Assembly: GCF_042431545.1 (NCBI RefSeq)
Contig: NZ_JBHLYX010000009.1
Strand: one strand, 5' to 3'
Source of the DNA: Pseudoalteromonas xiamenensis
GTDB taxonomy: Bacteria; Pseudomonadota; Gammaproteobacteria; Enterobacterales; Alteromonadaceae
DNA: 64,000 nucleotides
The notes below the pieces were generated by a model. The model did no database searches, was not told where the DNA came from, and saw only the letters and a program-made list of their open reading frames with translations. This document shows positions 53,194 to 61,981 of this stretch, one piece after another. How positions within the stretch are numbered: the stretch's first letter is position 1; each line of letters begins with the position of its first letter. Made by a program: the position numbers and the translations under genes.

Positions 53194-55275
53194 ATGAACC
53201 AAGACAATATAATTGACGAACTTCAAAAGCTAGATCAACAGCTTTCAAACTCGTTAAAACAACAAATTCGCGAAGAAAAGTTCAAAACTGATGCAAATTC
53301 AAGATTTGAAAAGAACTTAACTTGCTTCAAGAAGTTTTATGCTGATATTGCCCAAACTGTAAGTGAGTTTAAATTACGAGAAAACTTTTGCCTTCATGTG
53401 ACGGAAAGTGGGCACGGCAATTTTGTTCCGCAAAATTCAGACGTTCCCCTTTATTCAGATGATCCGATTACTCAGGCGAGTAACCAAGTAAAAGCACATA
53501 TTGAAAATCCAAGGTGTTCTCTTACCGATTACTCAGGGTATGTAAAAGGGGAAACGGATAAACGTATTCATAGCTTATACATGACAAAGCTTTCCGAGGC
53601 GCTTAAAAATACGCAAAACGAGCACCAAAAGCGAATCAGTAGTTTACCAGACACTTTTCCTTCCGGGGTGATATTTGGAGTTGGGCTTGGATATCATATC
53701 CCGTTACTTTTAGAAAATACGACATTTGACTATCTGTTTATAATTGAACCAGATATAGAACAATTTATTGCAAGCTTGTTTTGTATTGATTGGTTTGAAA
53801 TTATTGAAAAGATCGACAAAGAGGGTAATTGTTTATTCATCCATTTGGGAATTGAACCAGAGACGTTTATCCGTGATTTGGAAGAAGTGGCAGAGGATAT
53901 TGGAGCGTTTTCTATAGTAAGAAGCTTTATTTATCAACACCGCCCAGATGAAGAGCTAAGTCGATTAATTAGGACGTGGTTATATGAGTATTTTAGGTTT
54001 CAATCTGGTCATGGATTTTACAATGATGCTGTAACTGGTATTGCGCATACGATACATCATGTTCGCAAAGAAATACCTTTTTTTATTGAAGAATGGCAGA
54101 GTAAAAGTCTGAAAGACGTCCCCGTATTTATAGTTGCTAATGGTCCTTCAGTAGACGAAGCTGAAGACTATTTACGAGCCAATGCAGGGAAAGCAATTAT
54201 TGTAGCTGCGGGCACGGCTGTCGCTACACTTTACAAAAAGAATATTCCCATCGATTTTCACGTACTAGTAGAGCGCCCGTATTCTAATTACAAGATATTT
54301 GGAGACATATTTCCAAAGGAAGAATATAAAAAGCTGAATCTATTAGGGTTAAATATGCTCTATCCAGATACTACGGATAGATATGCTTGGTCTGGACTCG
54401 CAGTGAAAGGTAATGAAGCGGGTACTAACTTACTCAATTTACTCTGGCTTACACTAACAAGTAAATCAGTGCATCAGATTCCTTATAGCAATCCTGTTGT
54501 TGCCAATACTGCACTGTCTTTCTTTCTGTCATTTGGTTGTCAAAACGTTACTTTATTTGGTGTTGATAATGGCGCGAGTCCATCAGGTAAGCACCATAGC
54601 TCTGACAGTATATATAAAAAGAAGAATTCAGATGAAAGTGATGGATACACTTCATTAGAAGTTAAAGGCAAACAGTTGCCAGGCAATTTCGGTGGATATG
54701 TTGAATCTAATGAGTTGTTGATGATGGCCCACGCACAGCTCGAAAAGCTGGTAGCTTATTTCCCTAAAGCAAATGTGCTGAATGTTGGAGAGGGAGCTAA
54801 AATTCAAGGCGCCTTTCCCGTCCATTCTTCAGATTTATTGACGATTGACGACAACATCAATAAAAAGGAAATTATTGAATATATTAAGGGGGCGTTTTTT
54901 AAAAAGATCCCTGTGGACGATATTCCCGAAAAGCTAATTGCGGTCGACAAGTTTCAGTTAATTTGTGACCATTTAATTTCGATTTCGAGTGAAGAAGTAA
55001 GCACTAGAAAAGAAGCGTCAGAAAAGCTCAAAAGACAGAGCAGATACCTATATTCAATTCGAAAAACACCCTGTGGGCATCTATTCCACGTGTTGAAAGG
55101 AGCGCTGTTATATTACCATTGCCCTATGATTACACAACTCTATCTATATGAAAGTGATGAATACTCATTATCCATATATAAAAAGTTGAACAACCTTTGG
55201 AGTGCTTATTTGACCGCGATGAGAGATGATTTTGCGGTAAGTTTCGAAGCACCTTGTGACTTAGGAAAGGAATAG
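53194..55275 (+). CDS. Motility accessory factor (Maf, DUF115/6-HMPKK-like), probable flagellin glycosyltransferase
   Basis: The 693-residue protein has the DUF115/MAF_flag10 core at about 285-480: VFIVANGPSVDEAEDYL, IIVAAGTAVATLYKKNIPIDFHVLVERP, and FGVDNGASPSGKHHSSDSIY. Flanking N- and C-terminal domains are typical of Maf proteins. Maf enzymes transfer nonulosonic acids (pseudaminic or legionaminic acid) to Ser/Thr of flagellin in Campylobacter, Aeromonas and Shewanella (family knowledge). It begins 12 bp after the FliT-like gene and is 4 bp from the next gene, so it reads as part of the flagellin unit. The sugar donor pathway genes are not in this window. Confidence 0.88.
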   Translation: MNQDNIIDELQKLDQQLSNSLKQQIREEKFKTDANSRFEKNLTCFKKFYADIAQTVSEFKLRENFCLHVTESGHGNFVPQNSDVPLYSDDPITQASNQVKAHIENPRCSLTDYSGYVKGETDKRIHSLYMTKLSEALKNTQNEHQKRISSLPDTFPSGVIFGVGLGYHIPLLLENTTFDYLFIIEPDIEQFIASLFCIDWFEIIEKIDKEGNCLFIHLGIEPETFIRDLEEVAEDIGAFSIVRSFIYQHRPDEELSRLIRTWLYEYFRFQSGHGFYNDAVTGIAHTIHHVRKEIPFFIEEWQSKSLKDVPVFIVANGPSVDEAEDYLRANAGKAIIVAAGTAVATLYKKNIPIDFHVLVERPYSNYKIFGDIFPKEEYKKLNLLGLNMLYPDTTDRYAWSGLAVKGNEAGTNLLNLLWLTLTSKSVHQIPYSNPVVANTALSFFLSFGCQNVTLFGVDNGASPSGKHHSSDSIYKKKNSDESDGYTSLEVKGKQLPGNFGGYVESNELLMMAHAQLEKLVAYFPKANVLNVGEGAKIQGAFPVHSSDLLTIDDNINKKEIIEYIKGAFFKKIPVDDIPEKLIAVDKFQLICDHLISISSEEVSTRKEASEKLKRQSRYLYSIRKTPCGHLFHVLKGALLYYHCPMITQLYLYESDEYSLSIYKKLNNLWSAYLTAMRDDFAVSFEAPCDLGKE

Positions 55276-55279
55276 CATC

Positions 55280-56590
55280 GTGACTGTATACTCCGAGAGC
55301 GAATCATTCTATAGTGGTTTATTCGATGAACTATTTCCCATTCTTCGTTCGATAACAGGTCCGGGTCTTCGTCAAAGTTACGGTGTTTTACAGCGTTATA
55401 TGCCGTTGGAAATTGCTTCAATCCCAAGTGGCACAAAAATCTTTGACTGGACCGTGCCACAAGAGTGGCATTGTACTAAAGCCACTTTAAAAGATGACCA
55501 AGGCAACGTTGTTGCTGACATGTCTAGGCTTAACATTGAGGTCGTTAATTACTCTGAGCCAGTTGATAAAACGTTGGATTTAGATGAATTACAAAGCCAC
55601 TTATATAGCTTACCAGAACAACCAATCGCAATTCCTTATGTGACTAGCTATTACCAACGACGTTGGGGTTTCTGTATTAAAGACGAGGAGCGCAAAAAGC
55701 TCAAGTCGGGCTTGTATCACGCCAAGATAGAGAGTCAATTTGTTGACGGGCACCTTGACATTGCACATTGTACACTGCCGGGAAAGTCAGAAAAAGAAGT
55801 CCTGCTTAGCTCTTATTTATGTCATCCTTCCATGGCTAATAATGAGTTAAGTGGACCTCTTGTCCTCCTTGGGTTGTACCATCGTATCAGTCAATGGAAA
55901 AATCGGCGCTATACGTATCGCTTTATTCTTAATCCTGAAACCATAGGTAGTTTGGGTGTATTACACTTGTATGGTGAACAGTTTAAAGAGAAACTCGTTG
56001 CGGGATTAGTGATTAATTGTATGGGCGGTCATGGTGAAAAGCTAACGTTTAAGCATAGTCGCAATGATAACGGCATGCTTGATAAGCTGCTTTACCACCT
56101 GAATAAACACCAGTTTAGCCATAATAATATTCTGTTTAGTCCACTTAGTGGTTCTGATGAACGCCAATACAATTCGCCAGGTTTTCAGCTACCAGTTGGT
56201 TGCGTGAGTCGCAGTTTTCATATCGGCTATTCGCAATATCACACGTCTTTAGACAACAAAGAGTACATGGGAATCCAGCCTTTACTCGATAGTATTGATA
56301 AACTAGAAAAAATCTTTTTAGCTTTTGAACAAGTTGCGACCTTTGAAAATACCCTCCCATATGGCGAACCCAATTTAGGGAGTCGAGGACTATACCCTAC
56401 GCTGAGTTTCTTTAGTGCTGAAAGAACCAAGCAACTTGATGAGCTCAATCACATAAAAATGTTATTAAACTATAGCGACGGTGAGCACGATACCATTAAC
56501 GTCGCAGAACAATACGGTTGCTGTGTGACTGATTTGGCAAGTGCGATTGAAAAACTTGAGGCTCATTCCTTATTGAAAATGGTTGACTGA
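55280..56590 (+). CDS. DUF4910/M28-like aminopeptidase-fold protein of glycan clusters
   Basis: This 436-residue protein has the features of the DUF4910 family. The N-terminal part has LRSITGPGLRQSYGVLQ, and PSGTKIFDWTVPQEWHCTKA lies at about 45-68. A zinc-peptidase-like core has LLSSYLCHPSMANNELSGPLV, RFILNPETIGSLG, SGSDERQYNSPGFQLPVGCVSRS, and a C-terminal winged-helix-like tail. His/Asn/Glu metal ligands of the aminopeptidase fold appear conserved. Such genes recur in bacterial surface-glycan loci, but no reaction is established. It sits between Maf and a methyltransferase and overlaps the latter by 1 bp, implying coupled translation. Confidence 0.8.
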   Translation: MTVYSESESFYSGLFDELFPILRSITGPGLRQSYGVLQRYMPLEIASIPSGTKIFDWTVPQEWHCTKATLKDDQGNVVADMSRLNIEVVNYSEPVDKTLDLDELQSHLYSLPEQPIAIPYVTSYYQRRWGFCIKDEERKKLKSGLYHAKIESQFVDGHLDIAHCTLPGKSEKEVLLSSYLCHPSMANNELSGPLVLLGLYHRISQWKNRRYTYRFILNPETIGSLGVLHLYGEQFKEKLVAGLVINCMGGHGEKLTFKHSRNDNGMLDKLLYHLNKHQFSHNNILFSPLSGSDERQYNSPGFQLPVGCVSRSFHIGYSQYHTSLDNKEYMGIQPLLDSIDKLEKIFLAFEQVATFENTLPYGEPNLGSRGLYPTLSFFSAERTKQLDELNHIKMLLNYSDGEHDTINVAEQYGCCVTDLASAIEKLEAHSLLKMVD

Positions 56591-57243
56591 TGGAATCGTG
56601 TTGGGAGGGGATCTATCAACAGGGTAACCAGTTAAATCGCTATCCTTACGATTGTGTGGTTTCGTTGGTGTTTGGATTACTGAAAAGTAAACCGTCTCTG
56701 CGGGTTTTAGAGCTAGGGTCGGGGGCTGGCAATCACCTTGTTTTTCTTGCCGAAAATGGCGTTGACGCGAGTGGCATTGAACTCTCTTCGAGTGCTGTTG
56801 CTTATTCACAAGCACAATTGATACAAAGAAACTTAAGTGCAGAGGTTGTCCATGGGAGTTTTGACAATTTACCTTGGCCCGAAGACACGTTTGATCTCGT
56901 TATTGATCGCAGTGCGTTAAATTGTGCGCCTCGAGACATTATTTGCCATGCATTGCATGAAGTAAATCGTGTACTTAAACCTGGCGGAGAGGTGTTTTCT
57001 CAAATTTATAGCCAACTTCATCCAGCTTTTTTAGATGCTCATACACGGCATGCGGGTTATGCATGTGGATTCAAACACTATTTCACTGATATTGATGGCC
57101 TCTTTTTTGCTGACAAAAATGATATAGCGGACTTATTTAGTGTGTTTGAAGAACTTGATTTTAACCATACTGTTTCTTACAGCAAAGACAACATCGTTTT
57201 GAATGCAAATTGGACCGTTCGTGTTAAAAAAGCAATGTCATGA
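56590..57243 (+). CDS. Class I SAM-dependent methyltransferase
   Basis: The 217-residue protein carries SAM-binding motif I, LRVLELGSGAGNHLVFLAENG (about 37-57), motif II around DLVIDRSALNC, and the LKPGGEVFSQIY post-motif typical of small-molecule methyltransferases. Context in a flagellin-glycan group suggests O- or N-methylation of a sugar or of its substituent. The substrate is not identifiable. The start codon overlaps the previous stop (TGATG). Confidence 0.85.
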   Translation: MESCWEGIYQQGNQLNRYPYDCVVSLVFGLLKSKPSLRVLELGSGAGNHLVFLAENGVDASGIELSSSAVAYSQAQLIQRNLSAEVVHGSFDNLPWPEDTFDLVIDRSALNCAPRDIICHALHEVNRVLKPGGEVFSQIYSQLHPAFLDAHTRHAGYACGFKHYFTDIDGLFFADKNDIADLFSVFEELDFNHTVSYSKDNIVLNANWTVRVKKAMS

Positions 57244-57304
57244 TGCGGATCAATGCTGATTGGCTGAAAACACTTAAAGTCATGTTTTAAAAATAGGAGA
57301 TTCT

Positions 57305-58687
57305 ATGAGAGATCATGCGCTTGTTGTTGGTGGAGGTGTATGTGGCTTAATGGCGTCCATTGAGCTGAAAAAGTACTTCAAGAAGGTCACTCTCATAGAG
57401 CAAAGCCATGAGTTAGGGGGGTTATTTCGCTCTGTCAAAGACGAATTAGGCAACTACTATGATATGGGCTCACATATTCCAAATGCCACAACCATTGAGC
57501 CACTTGATGAGTTGTTATTTGGGCCTGAAAACGAGCGCGCTACACGCTGGAATATCATTCGCAAGCTTAATTCAGGGAATTATTTTGCCGGACAATGGGA
57601 TTTAAATTCGCCATTTGCAAATGGTCAAAGATTACCAGAGTCCATTTACCGCAAAGGGTGTGAAGAGCTTATCCAGTTGACTGAAACACCCAACTCACAG
57701 TTTATCGTAGAATACTGCCAGAAATCACTAGGCTCAACATTTACTAATCATATCGTCAAACCTATTTTAAAAAAGCTCTACGGGCACCATGTTAACCTCG
57801 ACACATTAACAATGGCTGCGGGCTTATTTGGCTTCACCCGTATTTTAGCATTGTCGCCTGATGTGGCTGATGTACTGAAGCAATTGCCAGTATTTGATGC
57901 TAAGTTAGGGTATCAAAATGAAAAACATTTCCTTGCTCGATTAGCGAGAGAAGCGCATTTGCAGCCACCTCATTATTTTTACCCGATAGATAATTCGGGT
58001 ATACAAAGTTGGGTTGATTACCTCGAACAAAAGGCTCGCGCGGTAGGTGTGGAGATAAAACTTAATGAAGCGGTCGAAAAAATAGCTTTAGATAATGGCC
58101 AAGTAACCACAGTTAAATTAGCAAGCCAACCTCAGACGTTAGATACTCAGTTGCTGTTTTGGAGTGCACCACCTTTTATTGCGCTCAAAGCGATGAATTT
58201 GCCGGTAGTGAGTAATAAACCTGTGCTCCGAACAGCGCTTGTTTTTCACTATAGCGTTGATAAACCGCTCTTAGACGATCGTTCGCATTATTTGTGGATT
58301 TGGGATGACTCTACCGCGATATTTCGAGTAACACTCTATCCAAATTTATCGCCAGAAAGCACAAGTCATACGATTTCAGCAGAAGTGCTCTGTGCGCCAG
58401 AAGAAGCAGAACAATATTCAAAAGAAGACATATTTAATACATTAAAGCGCCTTGAATTAATTGCCTTGGACGCGAATTGTTTAAGTAGTATAAAGCAGGT
58501 CATTCATAATACGTTCCCAGTCCCAAGTAGTGAGTTTGAAACAGGCAATGCAGAAAACTACCACACGCTGTCTGAAAACGTGAGCAATGTTATTGTGTCT
58601 GGTCGCTCTGGTGGAAAACAATGGCGGCAAGCCGATGTTTTAGTTGCCGCCTATAATGCTATTCAGGCGTTTGTAAAGGCTGGGTAG
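57305..58687 (+). CDS. FAD/NAD(P)-binding oxidoreductase (UDP-galactopyranose mutase/protoporphyrinogen oxidase-like)
   Basis: The 460-residue flavoprotein begins with a Rossmann motif, VVGGGVCGLMASIEL (about 6-20), and EQSHELGGLF, then GSHIPNA. The C-terminus, VIVSGRSGGKQWRQADVLVAAYNAI, resembles the closing FAD motif of amine-oxidase-like enzymes. Members of this fold in polysaccharide loci act as sugar-nucleotide mutases or oxidases, but the substrate here is unknown. It follows the methyltransferase after 61 bp. Its 3' end overlaps the opposing N-acyltransferase gene by 25 bp. Confidence 0.8.
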   Translation: MRDHALVVGGGVCGLMASIELKKYFKKVTLIEQSHELGGLFRSVKDELGNYYDMGSHIPNATTIEPLDELLFGPENERATRWNIIRKLNSGNYFAGQWDLNSPFANGQRLPESIYRKGCEELIQLTETPNSQFIVEYCQKSLGSTFTNHIVKPILKKLYGHHVNLDTLTMAAGLFGFTRILALSPDVADVLKQLPVFDAKLGYQNEKHFLARLAREAHLQPPHYFYPIDNSGIQSWVDYLEQKARAVGVEIKLNEAVEKIALDNGQVTTVKLASQPQTLDTQLLFWSAPPFIALKAMNLPVVSNKPVLRTALVFHYSVDKPLLDDRSHYLWIWDDSTAIFRVTLYPNLSPESTSHTISAEVLCAPEEAEQYSKEDIFNTLKRLELIALDANCLSSIKQVIHNTFPVPSSEFETGNAENYHTLSENVSNVIVSGRSGGKQWRQADVLVAAYNAIQAFVKAG

Positions 58688-59493
58688 GTTACCTCTTGGC
58701 CGTTTTCAAAACGGTAGTAATGTGTTGGTTGGCAATTGAGTAAGCCATGAGGGTTACCGTGCAACCAACGCTCTACCTCGTTAAATAGGCTTTTTAGTCG
58801 AATTGCATAGCTACTCGAGCGGCCAACTTTATGTTTTTTGAGCGCACCTATTTCGAGTAAATAGTGTTCAAACGGCTGATAATTTTCGCGATACGCATTG
58901 TTAATTGGAAAACAGAAATGATTGAACTCTCCTTCAATCTTTTGACCGGTTTGCAATATTGTAGTGCCATAAAAGGGTTTATTAAAACGATACTTCACAT
59001 TGAGCATGGCCTCGATTTGGACCATAACCGTGGCAACCCTAAGTCCAATGCCTTGTAATAATAAAATAGCCTCGTTTTCAATGAGTCTGTTAAACGTTGA
59101 GCTGAGTCCAAATGCGCTGAACTCAGGTTTTTCACTTTGGCATATTGCATAGGCACTTGGGCCTTTGCCGCAAATAGAAAACATCGGATGGCCAGAGCGG
59201 TGAACGCTAGGTTGGCTCCTAAACCACTCAGGAAATGCGCCGAGGGGGGTTGGCTGAATTCGTAGATCCGCAACTCGACTCTTGGGGAAATCGTAATTAA
59301 AAGTAGGTACAAATACGCTGCCGCTATTGCCTAACGCGAGTTCTAAACCGGCAAGAAAAGCTTGAGGTAACGCGTTTACGGCAAACTCTTCAATTTTTCC
59401 AAGTGAAAAAAGAGAACTATGCACAACAACATTATCGCCTTGCTCAATACCAAGTTGCTTGAAACTATCAGAAAGATAGGACAACGAAGCCAT
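58663..59493 (-). CDS. AAC(3)-fold N-acyltransferase, probable sugar N-acyltransferase
   Basis: This 276-residue protein belongs by sequence to the aminoglycoside 3-N-acetyltransferase family: VVVHSSLFSLG (22-32), GNSGSVFVPTFNY (55-67) and SVHRSGHPMFSICGKGP (96-112). In glycan clusters this fold includes sugar N-acyltransferases such as AntD of anthrose synthesis. With a carrier protein and adenylation enzyme in the same operon, transfer of a carrier-bound acyl or aminoacyl group to an aminosugar is the likely role (inference). The start at 59493 lies 1 bp after the upstream stop with AGGA at proper distance; a longer frame to 59538 exists. Antibiotic resistance is not implied. Confidence 0.78.
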   Translation of the reverse strand: MASLSYLSDSFKQLGIEQGDNVVVHSSLFSLGKIEEFAVNALPQAFLAGLELALGNSGSVFVPTFNYDFPKSRVADLRIQPTPLGAFPEWFRSQPSVHRSGHPMFSICGKGPSAYAICQSEKPEFSAFGLSSTFNRLIENEAILLLQGIGLRVATVMVQIEAMLNVKYRFNKPFYGTTILQTGQKIEGEFNHFCFPINNAYRENYQPFEHYLLEIGALKKHKVGRSSSYAIRLKSLFNEVERWLHGNPHGLLNCQPTHYYRFENGQEVTYPAFTNA

Positions 59494-59494
59494 A

Positions 59495-60238
59495 CTATAA
59501 GAAGTCCTGATTGTTAAATGCCGCTTTGACTTCGTCATAAATTACGACGATTTCGTCTGAAAACGCACTGTCTTTCCAAGGCTTCCCTGACAGTACCAGC
59601 CACTCATATTTACTGATAAAGCGTTTTAGTTCGTCTTCTGATAGGTTATCCATGTAACCGCCCATCTTCGTTTTTAGCCTGTCCACCAGTAATTTTAGGA
59701 CTCTAAAAATAAAGACGACTTCAGGGTCTCGGAGCAATGGTCTTAATGATGATCTTAAATCATTCTGGATCCGAGTTTCCTCTTCGCGCACCAAAGTGCA
59801 TTTGTGAGAGGTTTTTGGCTCACGATAAAACAGATCCATTAGCGCTGAAAACTCAAACCCCAGAATAGTCCCAAACTGATCGACAATAGGAAAATACGGG
59901 TAAATCCGGCAAATCAATGGGCGATGACCATGCGGATTACACAATCCGCCACAATTACAAGATAGCAAGTAAATACTGAACGATTTACCGTTTGGTAAAT
60001 TGAAAGTACGTTTTTTAGCCGGAGTCGTGATATTGCTAATGCCACCAATCGATTGGTAATGCAAATATTCTTTTTCTAGCAGCGGCAAAGAAACGCCGCT
60101 TTTGTCGAGTATTTTAAAATGTTCGCCATAGAAATTTTTACAGCAGTAACCACCGCACGTTTTCCAACACTCTGGCGCATTGACGAATTCAGTATTGTAG
60201 ATTTCAGACCAATCTACTTTATACATTGCTAAACTCAC
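59495..60238 (-). CDS. Cysteine-rich YkgJ-type protein, distantly FliB-like
   Basis: The 247-residue protein has an N-terminal C24-x3-C28-x3-C32-C33 cluster, then C94-x-C96-x3-C100 and HRPLIC110RIYP. This is the signature of the YkgJ/UPF0153 putative zinc- or iron-chelating family. FliB, the flagellin lysine-N-methylase, has a similar N-terminal Cys cluster followed by K-x-W, which makes a modification role conceivable, but the protein is shorter. The second half is helical and charged. The start is GTG at 60238, overlapping the carrier-protein gene by 20 bp; an ATG at 60226 is possible. Its place between carrier protein and acyltransferase suggests that it acts on the carrier-bound group or the final glycan. 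Confidence 0.65.
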   Translation of the reverse strand: MSLAMYKVDWSEIYNTEFVNAPECWKTCGGYCCKNFYGEHFKILDKSGVSLPLLEKEYLHYQSIGGISNITTPAKKRTFNLPNGKSFSIYLLSCNCGGLCNPHGHRPLICRIYPYFPIVDQFGTILGFEFSALMDLFYREPKTSHKCTLVREEETRIQNDLRSSLRPLLRDPEVVFIFRVLKLLVDRLKTKMGGYMDNLSEDELKRFISKYEWLVLSGKPWKDSAFSDEIVVIYDEVKAAFNNQDFL

Positions 60239-60476
60239 TCAACAACGCAACAAGCCCATTTATTGAGGTGAATTGAACGGGATCCGCATCCTCAAAATCG
60301 ATTTCGACATTGTGTTCAGCTTCGAGCTCCATTAGCAAACCCACAAAATCCATAGAGTCGAATAGGCCTTGAGAAATTAAACTATCATTTTTATCTACTG
60401 ACTGTGCTACTTCAGAGGAAAACTTCACGGCAATTTTTGTCAAAATGCTTTGTTCTAATTTGTCTTTTAATTCCAT
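60219..60476 (-). CDS. Stand-alone acyl/peptidyl carrier protein
   Basis: This 85-residue acidic helical protein has a phosphopantetheine attachment serine, Ser41, in SQGLFDSMDFVGLLMELE, the carrier-protein signature. It starts 1 bp overlapped with the adenylation gene and probably receives the group activated by that enzyme. It is unlike the fatty-acid AcpP (which has DSLD), fitting a dedicated carrier of the DltC type. Confidence 0.9.
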   Translation of the reverse strand: MELKDKLEQSILTKIAVKFSSEVAQSVDKNDSLISQGLFDSMDFVGLLMELEAEHNVEIDFEDADPVQFTSINGLVALLSEFSNV

Positions 60477-61930
60477 TACTGCTCCAGAATTGAATGCAAT
60501 GCGTTTTTATCGAGTTTGCCGCTGTTATTTAAAGGAACTGACTCGAGCCAGATAATCCTTTTGGGGATCATATAGCTAGGCAAAGCTTCTTTTAACATGT
60601 TGAATAGTCGGGATTCTAGTTCTTTATCGGCAGTGCCACAAATAAATGCAGTAATTTGTGTCGGTACCTGTTTTGGCGTAGCAAGACAATAGACCATTGG
60701 GTTGTCTAAATAGGCGCTTATTCTTGAGTTTATCTCTGCTAATTCGATGCGGTAGCCTTGCAGTTTTACCTGATCATCAAGTCGTGCCTGGTAAAGGAAG
60801 TTAAGATCAGTGGTAACAGATACCTCATCACCCGAACGATACCAACGTACATCGTCTTGAGTCAAAATTGCCGAGCGGGATTTATCGGGCGCATTTAAAT
60901 ACCCCTCAAAAACTTGAGGGCCGCTAATTAATAGCTCATTTTCATGAGAAATTGAAAAGCGCATATGGGGAAAAGGCTTGCCGATAGGAACTAGGGTTGA
61001 CCCTAATTGCTCGATATTGATTTCATGATAAGAGCACGCAATTGTTGCTTCAGTCGGGCCATATACATTGACCATTTTTGCATTGGGTGCAGCTTGCTGG
61101 AACTTTTTGGCTAAATCACTTGGTAACGCCTCGCCACAAAATAAGGCTAACTTTAAATAGGGTAGGCTGTTTGTTTTCAATTGCCCAAGTTTGGCCATAA
61201 TCGCAGCAGTGGAAGGTACGCTAAACCAGCTTGTTATTTCATTATCTTTGGCAAACTTTCCAGGTGCAAAGAGCTGAGATTCAGGACAAACTACTAAACA
61301 GGCACCACTTAGCCAAGTAACCAGGATATCGTGAATACTTAAATCGAAGGTGGGATCAAATATTTGGCTGCACTTGTCGCTAGGCTGTAAATCACAATAC
61401 TCTACCATAAAGTCCAAGTACGCATTCACATTGCTCCTTGAAATCGGCACACCTTTTGGGGTGCCTGTAGAGCCTGAAGTAAATAAAATATAAGCGAGAT
61501 TTTGCGATTTTTGGCAATGTGGGATTGTGCCTGTATCTCGTTTTGATGACTCGATGTTACTCGGAACACAACACCTAAACTTGATATTTGGCAAGCGAAT
61601 CGCTAGTTGTTTCGCGATATCTTCATACGTAGGCGAATACAGCACACAATCAAGCTCCGCTTGTTCAATAATACTGACCAATCGGTCTAACGGTAACTTC
61701 ACGCCCAAAGGAACAAAGGTTCTTTGAGTTACAAGACAGCATACTACACCCGCGTAGTAAGCCATTTCTCGATGTGCAAGTAATCCAACGCGATGTTCGC
61801 CCTCATTGAGTTGATAGGCAAAGTTGGAAACGTTGTCTTGTACATCAGCATAGGTGAATGAAACATCGTCTATGACAGCGGCAATGTTGTCTGTGTATGT
61901 ATGTAATCTGCTAAGCAGTGTGTCTAACAT
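60476..61930 (-). CDS. Stand-alone NRPS-type adenylation enzyme (DltA-like amino/hydroxy-acid:carrier ligase)
   Basis: The 484-residue adenylate-forming enzyme has the core motifs in order: A3 AYILFTSGSTGTPKG (about 146-160), A4/A5 IFDPTFDLSIHDI and VNVYGPTEATIACSY, A7 RWYRSGD, A8 DDQVKLQGYRIELAEI, and A10 lysine in NNSGKLDK. It resembles NRPS adenylation domains and DltA more than fatty acyl-CoA ligases. The DPTFDLS segment (Asp instead of the usual A4 context) suggests binding of an alpha-amino group, hence an amino acid substrate (inference). It is first of the four-gene minus-strand operon, which has a sigma-54 promoter. Confidence 0.88.
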   Translation of the reverse strand: MLDTLLSRLHTYTDNIAAVIDDVSFTYADVQDNVSNFAYQLNEGEHRVGLLAHREMAYYAGVVCCLVTQRTFVPLGVKLPLDRLVSIIEQAELDCVLYSPTYEDIAKQLAIRLPNIKFRCCVPSNIESSKRDTGTIPHCQKSQNLAYILFTSGSTGTPKGVPISRSNVNAYLDFMVEYCDLQPSDKCSQIFDPTFDLSIHDILVTWLSGACLVVCPESQLFAPGKFAKDNEITSWFSVPSTAAIMAKLGQLKTNSLPYLKLALFCGEALPSDLAKKFQQAAPNAKMVNVYGPTEATIACSYHEINIEQLGSTLVPIGKPFPHMRFSISHENELLISGPQVFEGYLNAPDKSRSAILTQDDVRWYRSGDEVSVTTDLNFLYQARLDDQVKLQGYRIELAEINSRISAYLDNPMVYCLATPKQVPTQITAFICGTADKELESRLFNMLKEALPSYMIPKRIIWLESVPLNNSGKLDKNALHSILEQ

Positions 61931-61960
61931 AATTAATAGAATAAAAAGCTTTTTATTAAC

Positions 61961-61981
61961 TATGCAATATTACGACCAATT
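61961..61981 (-). promoter_or_regulatory. Sigma-54 promoter of the adenylation-carrier-acyltransferase operon
   Basis: On the minus strand TTGGTCGTAATATTGCATAG has GG (61977-61976), 10 bp and GC (61965-61964). The start site would be near 61952, about 22 bp before the ATG at 61930. Confidence 0.75.

Noticed and set aside
58663..59493. Aminoglycoside resistance gene
   Set aside because: The AAC(3) fold is shared with sugar N-acyltransferases, and the operon context (adenylation enzyme, carrier protein, glycan genes) favours biosynthesis.
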